Shown: one piece after another, positions 46,326-58,119 of the stretch | Layout of the letters: each line of letters starts with the position of its first letter | How positions within the stretch are numbered: the first letter of the stretch is position 1 | Assembly (NCBI RefSeq): GCF_932526225.1 | Contig: NC_064047.1 | Span: 1,118,001-1,178,000, forward strand | Length of the DNA: 60,000 bases | Source of the DNA: Nematostella vectensis | Lineage: Eukaryota > Cnidaria > Anthozoa > Actiniaria > Edwardsiidae | Reading direction: 5' to 3' | Notes under the pieces: generated by a model | The model's database searches: none | What the model saw: the letters and a program-made list of their open reading frames with translations, nothing else | What the model was told of the DNA's origin: nothing | Position numbers and translations under genes: made by a program

Positions 46326-49300
46326 CCGATTTTTACCTTTGCCGCCCTTTTTGCCGTCGTATTGGCTAACAATTCCTATCATCAAAATACCAAGGCGTGT
46401 ATCTTACCCTGGGTACACGAATACCTATTTTATTCCTTTCCCCCTTTATTATGCATACCATCACTTCTACAAAATCGCCAACAAAAAAGAGTAAGTAGAA
46501 AAGGACAAAGCTTTTCGGGATCGTTTTACGCTATGATTTGTAATCTTGAAGATATTGAGTGTAGCAAATACAGTAACTGTATAAAACAAATCAAACGAAA
46601 TGTGAATTTTGTCCAGGATAACGAGTTTACCACTGACCCATAGTTACGCACACGGGGTGCGCGCGAACCCCCCCCCCCCCCCCCCCTGGAAGCCAAACTG
46701 GGGAATCTTCAAATACTTTGCTTTTTCGATTTGATACCTATGGTTCAGCCAGTCCTGGGTACGCTACTGATCCAGTTATCAATTAATGTTATTTGCTTGA
46801 TCTCACGTGAACAAATCATGGACTCTGCCCCATCACACGTCTGTGGTATCGTAAAACTTTTAGCAATTTCACTCATGTTGCCAAGTCATCGTATGACGAG
46901 TACGCACGTAAAGTTAAAACTGCTCGTACTCCCATTTCTCTATGTGCTCTTCAGCGTACGAAGGTATTTCTTTGATGTTGCCATGTCAACACACACGTGC
47001 GCATCGAATAAGATCCGTTATGCTAGTGTTGACACGCTTGTATATTCACTTTTTCTCTGTGCTTTGCCGCGAACGTAGATTTTAACAAGTCCAACACCCT
47101 GTCATATGTCGCCGGAAAAGTGCCTTCGCACTTGTTTGATCAAGATAGCATCACAGAATACAAAACGCATTTGCTTTTAATCTTATTTTAAATGTATTCG
47201 ATTATCAAATAGTAGCTATCCTCCGCGCGTTTCGATAAATAACCTTTACACTTTACTCAAGACAAACCGAAACGAGATTTCCGTTTGTTTTTTAATTTCA
47301 AAGTACCACTAAACCTTATTCAAGACCTTATTCAAGTAAATGTTTACAGAGATGCTTTTCTAGGGCATTTTCTTTACTGAAAACGATAACTTCCTGGAAA
47401 CATCTGCCACAGATAACTTAACCCTAGCCGAAAAAAAATAATAATATGGCTATCAAAATATAAGGTATGTTCTAGTAATATTCCAATAGGAATTGGCGCC
47501 AAATTGGTTTCAAATGACAGTATCACCGTGTCGATAAAACGACAGAAATATTGATGCTATGTTGAGTGAAAGCCACGCCGCAATTTTTAATTCCTGTACG
47601 CGTGCGATCGAAAGTGAAACATAAGCTAAACCCCAATTGCAAATAGCGCACATTTCATGGCTCAGAAACTCCCTTCGCATTATATTCTTTTCTGACGCGA
47701 AGACTGAGGGCCTAAAGGCACTTTTTGCTTCTAATGGCACCGAGGTAATTGCGCTCAACGAAGAAGGGAAACTAGCCCTGTGGACGCATTTAATGGGAAA
47801 CTGAAGTTATATAGCGTCCGCTGCGAAAAGAGGAATTTCATTCCATAACAATAACAATCAGATATTGCACTTTCGCCGCGCTCGCGTCAATATGAAAACT
47901 ACTCCATATCTCGTTTATTGTCTGTTTGTTTTTGTATTGTGGGAGGATTTGCCATTGGATTCTTGTTAGGCTCAGAATAATTCACAGTGCATTTAATCGG
48001 CGCTTCAATGATGTGTTGTTTATGCATTTTTTAGTGAATTTGTAAGACTGATTCTCAGATAATTCTTGATTCAAGCATACCTCAAATTAAGCCATTATGT
48101 CAAACTGTTTTCAATCTCCAAATTTTCATAGAACAAGATTGGATACCGTCAAGCTTGCAAATGTAAGTCATGGATTAAAAATGGCTTAAAATTCGCCTAG
48201 TAGGATCATTCATTCTGCAGTCAAGCACAATAATATTGCTGATAACCTTTAAGCGGATATTTCTGCATAAAGCTCTTTCAATTCAAAGAAAATTGAATAA
48301 AGACTTAACAAAGAACTTAGAGCATGAACCACATGCATGCTTCACTGACAATGAAACAGTTCCCGTTACAACTACAAGAAAATCAAACCTGACATTAGTG
48401 ACTTTATGCCCTGCAGTTAAACTTACATTTTGTTGCAGATATTTTATTTCTACCTCAAATCCAGAACATACCTTTCCTATTGCACGACCCCACTGATATT
48501 TTGTCCAAGTTTTCAAGCCCTCAGTTAAATATTCCTGAAAGAGGCAGACAGAAAAATACCACTTATAGAACAGAAAAGGCGCGGGTCACATTTCATGCGA
48601 TTGTTATCATTGGCTGGGCTGTCAATCAACATACAGGAACGGACGAGTTGTGGCGAGAGGGAAGCACAAATGCAAATGAGACACAGCTGTGAAGAATGCC
48701 TCTAGACGAATCGCTAAGCGCATGCACACACGCTGCTTAACTGTACTTTACACGGCTAGCATTTGGGTTTGAAGCCTACAAGCGTGCCTAGACCATTTTG
48801 TTTGGGGGAGGGGGGTGTGGTTACAGAAAGGATGGCCAATTGGTGTGATCATAAAAAAAACTATAATATCTAATCACTAATGAGAAATGATTCCGCTGTA
48901 CCACCGAGATGACCGTGGAAATCATGGTTTTGGCCAAGATATACACGACCGAAAAGACGACCAATATGACAACAACAATGCGACCACGGCTCCCGTGGGC
49001 ACCTTGACAGATTTGAGAGTTTGCAATTAAAGAATTTCGATCAACCGCCCCTTTGTTATTGTTTACATTTGAAAAAATTAGCCGATGGAAATGCGTATAA
49101 CGGAGGCATCATGGGCTTTCTTAACCCAGTCCCTGCTGGCTATTTAAGGGCAGAGTTAGCGCACAACAAAGGGCAAAAGAGATGCATCCTTTCACTCAAT
49201 TTTGAGTTCTATACGGTCAAGGTCAAATACCGCTGTACCTAGTCACTCATGGCACATGCTTTTCATCAATGCTTTGCGGTCTGTGCTTTGTGTTTCGCGT

Positions 49301-49789
49301 GCTCGGCTTACGAAAAGTTGATTGTTGGTGTATTTTGGTTGTGAAAAGATACAGGTTTTCGCACATTAAGGAGTTACTTGTGCATTTATGGTGTGATCAC
49401 CGTTTGATGGATTCAAAGGGCTCGTTTCTCCATTGTCTTTCACTTCCCTTCTAGGATTTTGGTTTTATCGAAACTTGTTCAAACACTGTTTCAGTGCTTT
49501 TCTGCGTTTCACCTGGATTTTGAAAAAAAGGCATTCATTTGTAATTCCAGATGTTTCTACTGATCGATTTTTTTTCAACATATCTTAATTGCTATAATAA
49601 GAAATCCTGCCATCTCCTTTTCGACCCGTACATTTTAACGAAAACACAGGCAAATATTCCAATAAATAGTATATATCAAATAACTTTATATGCATGTTCA
49701 AGGCCATCTACTTCTTTGAATGATGCCTGAGAATCATTAGTTTCATAATGTCATTTGCATTCAAGGCAAATTTTTTGGCTTTTGAGTAC

Positions 49790-50010
49790 TTATACTAAGA
49801 CGATCTTACTAAGATGATATTTACCTAGGTGATCTTCATACTAAGATGATCTTGATCTTTATTCCAAGATGATTTTTATATGAAGTTGATCTTAATACTA
49901 GATGATCTTTATACTAAAAGAAGATCTTTTTACTAGATGATCGTTATACTAAGGAGAACTTTATATATAGATGATCTTTTTACTAAGGAGATCTTTATAC
50001 TAAGATCATC
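49790..50010. repeat. Degenerate ACTAAGATGATCTTTAT repeat
   Basis: About ten imperfect 17-20 base units of tatactaagatgatcttt. Confidence 0.7.
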
Positions 50011-50825
50011 TTTAGGCAACCGCGCCCGCTTAGTGACCCCTAAATAGGGGGTCAATTTTTCAGTAAATAGAGAACATTTTGACTAGCGACCGTTGAATGG
50101 AGGGTGGCCGCTTATTTTATACAGGTTTTTTTTTTAGAAAATCCCTGTTATACGGGAGAAAAGTCTATCTGATGACAGCGATAATGTCAAAGATAACACT
50201 GGTGATCGCTCTGTTTTTCGCATGACCCAAGTTCGCTTATCAAAAATCCAGACAAACACCCAGCAAAATAACCTCTTCAGTTTTCTGTTTAGTATAATAT
50301 TGATCGATCTCGCTCATCCCACGGCTCAACATATGTCAAAGCAGATAAAAATACTAGACTTCACTCCGACAAAGCCACCGCCATATTGATATTAATCCAA
50401 CACCCTGTAGATCTAGATTAAGGCATAAAGCTTTTGAATTGAACTACTACAGCGAGTGAAAAGATTAAGATGAAAAACCTTTTGTATAAGAAAGTAGAAG
50501 AAATTGTTGCTCTATCTTAATTTCAGTCAGTCAAAATTAGTCAGTGATGATTCGACACATTAACATGAAATTACCTAAATGTACTTCCTAATTGATTACC
50601 CCTGGCACGAGTCACGTACATCATTCAGTCTCCTATTTCTTAATTTCTTCAACTTTATACACCTAAAAGCTCAACCTCTAAATGTAAAAAAAAAAAAAAA
50701 CAGTGCATATTCGTCAATCAAACTGTCACAACGAAATCCAATAAACACTGATGTAAACGTGAGGAAACCTATATTTTCTCGTAAAAAAACGGGCCATTTC
50801 ATTTATTGCCTCCGGGTACTGTTCT

Positions 50826-51205
50826 AGTAGTAGGGTTTTGGCGCAGCTGGCGCAACTTTTTGATCTCCCCAAATTTCATTCCAAAAGTGGCGCAAAAGTC
50901 TCCGCACACCTCCGCCAAGCCTCGCGACCTGCGCATGCGCGAGTTTGCCAGAGATCTCTTGCACGACCAAGCCCACCTGTCAATCACTTTGTCACGTGAT
51001 AGCCAAGCCCACCTGTCAATCACTTTGTCACGTGATAGCCACGCCCACCTGTCAATCACTTTGTAAAAAACCTGTCAATCACTTTGTCAAAAACCTGTCA
51101 ATCATTTTGTCAAAAACCTGTCAATCATTTTGTCAAGAACCTGTCAATCACTTTGTCAAGAACCTGTCAATCACTTTGTCACGTGCCGCACCTAGGAGGA
51201 GCTCG
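50826..51205 (+). repeat. Terminal inverted repeat of element 2, with 8 iterons
   Basis: The outer part matches copy 1 except a few changes (acttttt, tctccc, agtggcgc). Eight CCTGTCAATCACTTTGT-type units follow, some catttt, with linkers aaaaa and aagaa. The inner border is gccgcacctaggagga. Confidence 0.9.
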
Positions 51206-51206
51206 G

Positions 51207-51218
51207 GAGGCTAGCCTC
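51207..51218. repeat. Palindrome GAGGCTAGCCTC, element 2
   Basis: Same place as 33678-33689. Confidence 0.7.
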
Positions 51219-51253
51219 TCAGCTTCACATCTAAAAAAGCTTTTGAAAAGTGG

Positions 51254-51262
51254 TTTAAAGAC
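51254..51262 (+). promoter_or_regulatory. Box TTTAAAGAC, polymerase gene of element 2
   Basis: 18 bases to the ATG at 51281. Confidence 0.68.
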
Positions 51263-51280
51263 ATGGCTGGTTCGATAGAA

Positions 51281-54200
51281 ATGGAGAACCTGAAGGTGAA
51301 AGATCTGAAAGCCCTCGCCAAGGAGCGGGGTATCCCAAGATATTACTGGATGCGGAGAGACGAGCTCGTCGGGGCGCTGACCAGCACTTCACCACCACCA
51401 CCACCCCGACGGGCTCCTTTACCCAAACTTGTCAAAGGGCTGCCACGACCACCCCGCATTACCCCGTCCAACACGTCGGAGAGTATTCTCGACGGCCCGA
51501 TACCTGAGATTAATGTCCCTATTCTAAAACCCTCCCAACCCCCACGGAGTTCCCGCGTCCAATCACTCAAGCATTTTGCAAACAGGGCGGCCAACTTGAT
51601 CAAGAGCGAGTTAGACAAGTTTGCGGATTGGATACTATCTTATGTCCCTGAGCCCATCAAAAAGACCGTCGAAGAGGCTGCAGATAAACGGGTCAAACGT
51701 CTGAAGGAGAGGATTAAGCGTCTACACGAGGAGGTGGAAGATCGCTTCACACCCAAGGAACAACAGACGGCGTTGAAGGGGTATCTTAAAACCCACGGAA
51801 TAGCCGGGCAGAGAGGTTACGACCCCAAGACATTCATCGCCAGAATCAAACCGAAAGTCTTAGAGCTCATCAGTCGACAAAAAAAGCCTATCAAAGTGAA
51901 GTTTATCTTTACTTGCGGGTTTATAAAAGAGGATCCGGCTACAGCTCAGATCGAAGAAGAACTGGGATATTTTCATACAGAAAAGCCCGAGATTGTGACA
52001 GAGTCGACTGATCTCTCTGATTTGTTCGATACGATGACAAATTATTTACTCGGATTAGTTGAGCTGTTCCAGAAGCAAGGCTCCGGATGGCAGTTTGACC
52101 AAGTGGAATACTTTGACATCAACATAGATCCCTTTGAACCGCTTTCTGGGTCTTCCTATATTCCGCTGCCGCCGAAACTAGCGTCTAAGAAGGCGATCAT
52201 CAATGTTAAGAACGAGAATGATCACGAATGTTTCAAGTGGGCAGTGACCTCTGCTGTGTGTCCTAGGGAGAAAGATCCTCAAAGGTTCAGTAAACAAATG
52301 ATAGAGAACTCTGAGAAATTCGACTGGTCAGGGATAGAGTTCCCCGTCTCACTAAAACAGATTGACAAGTTCGAGAAACAGAACCAGTATACGGTTAATG
52401 TGTTTGGATACGAAACCAAAATATATCCATTGAGAATCAGTGAGAAGGATCCAGATAATGCAATCAACTTACTTCTCATCTCGGATGATGAGACGAATCA
52501 TTACTGCTGGATAAAGAATATGATGAGATTAGTATCTACTCAAATTGATGAGTTTCATCATACTCGTTTTTTATGCTGTAGATGTCTGAACTCGTTTCGG
52601 TGCAAACAATCATTAGAAAAACATTCTGAATGCTGCGGCAATCATGAAGCGGTTGGAATAGAGATGCCTAAGATAGATAAGGATGGAAATCTACCCCACA
52701 TTAAATTCAAAAACTACAACAGAAAAATGCGCGTCCCCTTTGTTGTCTATGCCGACTTTGAGAGCTTCACAGAGAATATAGACACTTGCTCCCCAGATGG
52801 GAGTAAAAGCTTCACTAAGCAATACCAGAAGCACAAACCGTCTGGTTTCTGCTATCTCATTAAGTGTTTCGACGGAGATATATCCCCACCCGAGCTTGTA
52901 CGATACACAGCTGAATCTCCAGACGAAGATATCCCACAGCTTTTCGTAGAGTCTTTGGAGTCAGACATTAAGAAAATTTACGATAAGTTCAGGTTCCCTA
53001 AGAAGGTGAAAATGACTCCGAAGGACAAAATCGCCTATAACGGCGCCACTCACTGTCACATCTGTGAGGGTGAATTAGGGGAAGACAAGGTTTTGGACCA
53101 TTGCCACCTCACCGGAAAGTACAGAGGTGCTGCTCACAACGCATGCAACTTAGATCACAAAATTCCAAAGTTCTTCCCTGTTATCTTTCACAATCTGTCT
53201 GGGTACGACAGCCATCTATTTATCAAGAACCTTGGTACATCGGAAGGTAAAATAAACTGTATACCTAATAACGAGGAAAAGTATATTTCTTTCACAAAAC
53301 AGATTGTAGTCGACAGTTTCACGAACAAGGAGGGCAACAAGATTGATGTTAAACGTGATATCAGATTTATCGACAGTTTCAGGTTTATGTCGGCCAGTCT
53401 CGACAGTCTAGTGGGTAATATGTCAAGGGAGTGCTTCAAAAACCTGGCGGAGTACTATGAGGGGGAGGAGCTCCAGCTGTTGTTGAGGAAGGGTGTTTTC
53501 CCTTACGACTGGTTCGACGGCTTTAGCAAGCTCGACGCAACACAGCTCCCACAGAGAGAGGCATTCCACTCCAAACTCAACGACACCGACATATCGGAGG
53601 AGGATCACCTGCACGCGCGGAGAGTGTGGGAGGTCTTTGGGATGGGGACCATGAGGGATTACCACAATCTGTACCTAGAGTCGGATGTGTTGCTTTTAGC
53701 TGACGTTTTCGAGAACTTTAGGGACGTTTGTCTCAAGAATTACGGTCTGGACCCCGCTTGGTACTACACAGCGCCAGGGTTGGCTTGGGATGCAGCGTTG
53801 AAGACCACCAAGGTGAGGCTAGAGCTTCTAACGGACTATGACATGTTGCTCATGATTGAGAAGGGCATCCGTGGGGGTGTCTCCATGATAAGCAACAGAC
53901 ATGGGGAGGCAAATAACCCTTACATGAGGGAGTATGACCCTGACCTACCCACAAAATATATCACCTACCTTGATGCTAACAATTTGTATGGCTGGGCGAT
54001 GAGCAACCCTTTACCGACTCACGGTTTCAGGTGGATGGGTGACCAAGGGCTGTCAGGTTGGAGAGACCGCCCATGCATTCTGGAGGTTGACTTGGAGTAC
54101 CCTCACCACCTACATGACTTACACAACGATTACCCACTAGCCCCGGAATCTATCGGGCTAGGCAATGTGGACAAGTTGGTCCCCAACCTTAACGACAAGA

Positions 54201-55189
54201 CAAAGTACGTTATCCACCATGAGACTCTGAGACTTTATGTGAGTTTTGGGCTAAAAGTCACCAAGATTCACAGGGGTGTCACTTTTGAGGAGTCTGCTTG
54301 GCTGGAGCCCTACATTGACTTGAACACCGATCTGAGAGCCAAGGCGACAAACGATTTTGAGAAAGATTTTTTCAAGTTAATGAACAACTCCGTCTTTGGT
54401 AAGACTATGGAGAACATTAGGAACAGGGTGGACATTCGGTTGGTGACGGACGAGAAGCAGGCCAAGAAGCTCATATCAAAGCCGAACTATCAACATCGCA
54501 CCATCTTTTGCGAGAATCTAGCCGCCATCCACATGAAGAAGACAAAGCTGATCTTCAACAAGCCTGTCTACTTGGGCATGTCCATTCTGGACCTGAGTAA
54601 GACGCTCATGTACGATTTCCACTACAACTTCGTCAAGCCCAAGTACGGTGAGGATGCAAAGCTCTTATTCACTGATACTGACAGCCTGATGTATGAGATC
54701 GAGACGAAAGACTTTTACGAGGACATCAGCGGGGATGTGAGGTCCATGTTCGACACCAGCAACTTTCCGAAGGGTCACCCATCTGGTATTGAGGTGGGTG
54801 TGAACAAGAAAGTCATCGGAATGTTTAAAGATGAGGCTGGGGGCCAACAAATCACAGAATTTGTAGGACTGAGGGCCAAACTTTACTCGTACAAGATGGA
54901 TGAAGGTAAAGAAGAAAAGAAATGCAAGGGCGTCAAGAGAGCAGTCGTCAAGAAGAGCATCGGTTTCGATGACTACAAGGATTGCTTATTTGGTAAGAAA
55001 CCTCAGATGAGACTTATGAATGTCATCAGAAGTCATAAGCATGATGTTTACACTGAAACGGTGAACAAGGTCGCTCTATCTCATGAGGATGATAAACGGG
55101 TCATCTGTGATGATGGTATTCACACCTTCGCTCACGGTCATTTCAGAACGCTATTAGGTGGTGGCTCAGTATCTTCAGGGACGACTTGA
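51281..55189 (+). CDS. Family B DNA polymerase, element 2 copy
   Basis: 1302 residues, same domain order as copy 1 with all exonuclease and polymerase motifs intact (YADFE, NLYG, NNSVFGK, TDTDS). I count about 16 replacements relative to copy 1, mostly conservative or charge changes outside catalytic motifs (for example in the N-terminal linker and near the HNH-like cluster, G to E after CHICEG). The changes in protein exceed those in the capsid and ATPase. The gene ends 52 bases into the opposing integrase gene. Confidence 0.93.
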   Translation: MENLKVKDLKALAKERGIPRYYWMRRDELVGALTSTSPPPPPRRAPLPKLVKGLPRPPRITPSNTSESILDGPIPEINVPILKPSQPPRSSRVQSLKHFANRAANLIKSELDKFADWILSYVPEPIKKTVEEAADKRVKRLKERIKRLHEEVEDRFTPKEQQTALKGYLKTHGIAGQRGYDPKTFIARIKPKVLELISRQKKPIKVKFIFTCGFIKEDPATAQIEEELGYFHTEKPEIVTESTDLSDLFDTMTNYLLGLVELFQKQGSGWQFDQVEYFDINIDPFEPLSGSSYIPLPPKLASKKAIINVKNENDHECFKWAVTSAVCPREKDPQRFSKQMIENSEKFDWSGIEFPVSLKQIDKFEKQNQYTVNVFGYETKIYPLRISEKDPDNAINLLLISDDETNHYCWIKNMMRLVSTQIDEFHHTRFLCCRCLNSFRCKQSLEKHSECCGNHEAVGIEMPKIDKDGNLPHIKFKNYNRKMRVPFVVYADFESFTENIDTCSPDGSKSFTKQYQKHKPSGFCYLIKCFDGDISPPELVRYTAESPDEDIPQLFVESLESDIKKIYDKFRFPKKVKMTPKDKIAYNGATHCHICEGELGEDKVLDHCHLTGKYRGAAHNACNLDHKIPKFFPVIFHNLSGYDSHLFIKNLGTSEGKINCIPNNEEKYISFTKQIVVDSFTNKEGNKIDVKRDIRFIDSFRFMSASLDSLVGNMSRECFKNLAEYYEGEELQLLLRKGVFPYDWFDGFSKLDATQLPQREAFHSKLNDTDISEEDHLHARRVWEVFGMGTMRDYHNLYLESDVLLLADVFENFRDVCLKNYGLDPAWYYTAPGLAWDAALKTTKVRLELLTDYDMLLMIEKGIRGGVSMISNRHGEANNPYMREYDPDLPTKYITYLDANNLYGWAMSNPLPTHGFRWMGDQGLSGWRDRPCILEVDLEYPHHLHDLHNDYPLAPESIGLGNVDKLVPNLNDKTKYVIHHETLRLYVSFGLKVTKIHRGVTFEESAWLEPYIDLNTDLRAKATNDFEKDFFKLMNNSVFGKTMENIRNRVDIRLVTDEKQAKKLISKPNYQHRTIFCENLAAIHMKKTKLIFNKPVYLGMSILDLSKTLMYDFHYNFVKPKYGEDAKLLFTDTDSLMYEIETKDFYEDISGDVRSMFDTSNFPKGHPSGIEVGVNKKVIGMFKDEAGGQQITEFVGLRAKLYSYKMDEGKEEKKCKGVKRAVVKKSIGFDDYKDCLFGKKPQMRLMNVIRSHKHDVYTETVNKVALSHEDDKRVICDDGIHTFAHGHFRTLLGGGSVSSGTT

Positions 55190-56130
55190 AGTTCTTCCCT
55201 AACGAACGACCTCCTTGGAGCGCCTTCGGAGAGGTAATACAACACAGGCTGCCCAACCGAAACAACACTGCGTGATAGATCAAACACTTTCAAACTCCAA
55301 ATGGGGTCTGTGGCTCGTCTGCGTTCACCTCCTTCCTCTTCTCCAGGAGCTAATAGATATCTAACTCTAACCCCCGGTGGTAGTCTAACTTCATCAAGTC
55401 CAACAGGCCGCTTATACGTTGGAGGATCGATATCAACCTCTTTCAAACCAATAGATTTTGCAGGCTCTTTGCCAGTGATTCTTATGGGTTGACTATTCAG
55501 AGTTTTCAAAACATCTGGCAATCGTTTCACCCAAACTCTAGATCGATCATCGCTAATCATTTCTTGAGCATACTGATGAGAAAACAACCTCTCCGCAAGT
55601 GTTCTATTAGCGCGTTCGACAAAAGCCTGTGCGCGATGGTTCCCAGCTTCGCTTCGCTGGATGGTAACCCCCTTCTTTTTCATAATCTTCGTTACCTCTC
55701 CCCTAAATTCTGTCCCCGGATCGACAATCACCGTATGAGGCCATTTAAGTTTTCTGGAGTATATCTTTTCAAACCCTTTAGCAATTCCACTCGAATCCTT
55801 GGTAGTCAGTGCTTCTGCATCTTTATATCTCGAGGCAATATCAATCACGACCAACGCGTAACGGTAGGTTTTTCTGCCTACGTTATCGTGGGGCATAAAC
55901 AACAGATCGGCTTGGTGAATCTGATTAGGTTTATTCACAGTCCAATGCGGTCTGGGGACATACTTTGGAGCTGGGAGATAGATCTGCCACAACGCCTGTT
56001 TTTCAAGCCACCTCTTAGCCTCGGCTTCACTGACTTTAGCGACACTAGCTAACTTATAAATAGCTGAATACCCTTTCCAGTATCCATCGGTGGAATAGTA
56101 TATTTTTGATAACCTGCTTTCGTTACTCAT
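55138..56130 (-). CDS. Integrase, element 2 copy
   Basis: 330 residues with three substitutions (S to Y near residue 24, M to V near 65, G to D near 197); Asp75, Asp137 and Glu172 kept. It shares the 33-bp divergent promoter with the capsid gene. Confidence 0.93.
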   Translation of the reverse strand: MSNESRLSKIYYSTDGYWKGYSAIYKLASVAKVSEAEAKRWLEKQALWQIYLPAPKYVPRPHWTVNKPNQIHQADLLFMPHDNVGRKTYRYALVVIDIASRYKDAEALTTKDSSGIAKGFEKIYSRKLKWPHTVIVDPGTEFRGEVTKIMKKKGVTIQRSEAGNHRAQAFVERANRTLAERLFSHQYAQEMISDDRSRVWVKRLPDVLKTLNSQPIRITGKEPAKSIGLKEVDIDPPTYKRPVGLDEVRLPPGVRVRYLLAPGEEEGGERRRATDPIWSLKVFDLSRSVVSVGQPVLYYLSEGAPRRSFVREELQVVPEDTEPPPNSVLK

Positions 56131-56163
56131 TTAAAGATTATCTCTCTTTTCTTAAAATAAAAG
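56131..56163. promoter_or_regulatory. 33-bp divergent promoter, element 2
   Basis: TTTAAAGAT at 56130-56138 leads the capsid gene by 25 bases; TTTTAAGAA on the other strand leads the integrase. Identical to copy 1. Confidence 0.65.
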
Positions 56164-57402
56164 ATGGCACAAGCGATATCAGAAAAAATTAACCCAAACA
56201 GGATCCCACGGGAACCCTTCGGCCTGAAAGCGGAATCGTCGCTGAATCGGATTACATTCAATCCCTCATCGGCAAGTCCTGGAGAAACCCTCTATATAAA
56301 TATTCCTAAACTTGCTGAAAATGTAGTGATTGTTCCAGGTAGTGTATCCTTACTATTTGACTTAAACGTCACAGGACACGCGAATAATACTCTCGTCAAC
56401 AACGTTGGTCGGAACCTAGTGTCAAGGCTCAAGATTCTTTTCGGTGGAGAAACACTACAGGATACTCAAAGATACGATCTCTTCCAAACCTATCACGACT
56501 TATACTTACAAGCTGAAGATCGTGAGGATAGAATAAAACAAGGTATCTCCTCTGAAAACATGAGGAAGCTCAGGACAAATGCAGGTGACAAAGCGACATC
56601 AGATGCTAAGGAAGTAGCTCTTGCAGCAGTTCACAACACCAAGTACTGCATTCCACTCGACCATCCTATTCTCGGCGAGCATGGAGTCTTTTATCCAAAG
56701 GCGTTACCTCATCCGCTAATCTTTGAAATAACTCTAGCCCCAGTTTCCGACGTCGTTGTTTATGCTGACACGGTCAAGACTCCAACGTACACAATCACAA
56801 ACCTTGAGTTGGAATATGCTTGCATCTCAAGTGAATACTTGGCTCGTGAGGCGTTGTCGGCTTATCAGGTTGGTAGAGGATTCTTTTACGAGAACGTCAT
56901 TCTCCACAAAACGTTCACCATTTCCAAACCTAATGATGGTGTCATAAACGAGCACATTAATCTGCCGAGGAGGTCAATGACAGGGATATTGTGTCTGTTC
57001 ACAGAGAGCTACACAGGAGGAGCAAGGGATTCCGAAAAGTTTGTCAATCCAAGTATCACATCGATCAACATTAATGTGGATGGCATGCCAAACCGTCTCT
57101 ACTCCAAGGGGATGACACCGCCGGACCTCTGGGAGTCGGTAAAGAAACGTTTCGGTAGAGAGGGTGTTAAGCAAAAGGATTTTTACGCTAATAACAAGTT
57201 TGCTCTGTGGGTCGACTTGAGGGCACATCCAGATAACAGCATTCACGGAGGAGGTCTGGTCTTGAACAACACGCGGGACGGAGTAAAACTAGAAATGAAA
57301 CGAAAAGTTGGAGGAACGGGAAACATCACCTGCTACATGTTTGTAGTAGCCGACGCGTTGATGGAGGTTATGAACTCGAATTTGAGAGCAATCATGTATT
57401 AA
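56164..57402 (+). CDS. Major capsid protein, element 2 copy
   Basis: 412 residues, protein apparently identical to copy 1, with synonymous DNA differences (for example CTC to CTT in the NLELEYACI region). This argues for selection on the capsid. Confidence 0.85.
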   Translation: MAQAISEKINPNRIPREPFGLKAESSLNRITFNPSSASPGETLYINIPKLAENVVIVPGSVSLLFDLNVTGHANNTLVNNVGRNLVSRLKILFGGETLQDTQRYDLFQTYHDLYLQAEDREDRIKQGISSENMRKLRTNAGDKATSDAKEVALAAVHNTKYCIPLDHPILGEHGVFYPKALPHPLIFEITLAPVSDVVVYADTVKTPTYTITNLELEYACISSEYLAREALSAYQVGRGFFYENVILHKTFTISKPNDGVINEHINLPRRSMTGILCLFTESYTGGARDSEKFVNPSITSININVDGMPNRLYSKGMTPPDLWESVKKRFGREGVKQKDFYANNKFALWVDLRAHPDNSIHGGGLVLNNTRDGVKLEMKRKVGGTGNITCYMFVVADALMEVMNSNLRAIMY

Positions 57403-57406
57403 AAAG
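57398..57406 (+). promoter_or_regulatory. Box ATTAAAAAG, ATPase gene of element 2
   Basis: Overlaps the capsid stop; 24 bases to the ATG at 57431. Confidence 0.45.
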
Positions 57407-57430
57407 GACTTGTGTGATAATACAAAAAGA

Positions 57431-58057
57431 ATGGAAGAATTACGGGAAAAAGTTCCTTTTCATTGTATTATCACAGGACCTACTAATTGTGGGAAGACAA
57501 AGTACCTCACGGAACAGCTCCGGGGACCGTTCCGGCATGTGTTTGAATACATTGTGTTGATTTGTCCGACTTATGCGAAAAATAAGTCCTATCGTGGATT
57601 TGCTCACGGAGATAAACGTTTCTTGGTATTATCACCGGATTCTAGTAACACCGATGAGATTAACGAGTTACTAACAGATTGTGCGGTGCTATTTTCTGGT
57701 ACAAATACGTTACTCGTTTTGGATGACTGTGCTGTATCGAAAGATCTAAAGCAACGCTCGAACAAGTTTATCGATCTAGCGTTCTCAGGGAGACACGATG
57801 GGTTATCAGTGTGGGTATTGACGCAACAATTAACATCCATAGCAAAGCCCTTCCGTGATAACGTCGCCTGTGTGGTTACATTCCATAATCCATCTCAAAT
57901 CGGTACCAAAACACTGTTTGAAGATTATGGGGGTGACTTAGACGCCGAGACTCGTAAAAAGTTCGTAGAACTGCTGAAAACTGAAAAGTATTCCAGACTC
58001 TGTTTCTGCCTACGGCATCCATTCCAACGTTATTTGGAGATTCCTGCGACGCGGTGA
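57431..58057 (+). CDS. Packaging ATPase, element 2 copy
   Basis: 208 residues, apparently identical to copy 1. The start is the ATG; a TTG at 57410 also opens the frame but lies too near the box. Confidence 0.92.
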   Translation: MEELREKVPFHCIITGPTNCGKTKYLTEQLRGPFRHVFEYIVLICPTYAKNKSYRGFAHGDKRFLVLSPDSSNTDEINELLTDCAVLFSGTNTLLVLDDCAVSKDLKQRSNKFIDLAFSGRHDGLSVWVLTQQLTSIAKPFRDNVACVVTFHNPSQIGTKTLFEDYGGDLDAETRKKFVELLKTEKYSRLCFCLRHPFQRYLEIPATR

Positions 58058-58086
58058 GAGCTCGAGGGGCTGACCCCTCGAAGTGG

Positions 58087-58095
58087 TTTAAAAAC
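58087..58095 (+). promoter_or_regulatory. Box TTTAAAAAC, 176-aa gene of element 2
   Basis: 24 bases to the ATG at 58120; the leader differs by single bases from copy 1. Confidence 0.65.
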
Positions 58096-58119
58096 ATCTT
58101 GGTCTACTTACAAAATAAG

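Larger units (their letters stand above)
45376..50825. other. Host spacer left of element 2
   Basis: AT-rich. It includes the diverged 138-bp repeat copy at about 46190-46325, a poly-C run at 46670-46686, and loose tactaagatgatctt repeats at 49790-50010. No exon is recognised. Confidence 0.5.
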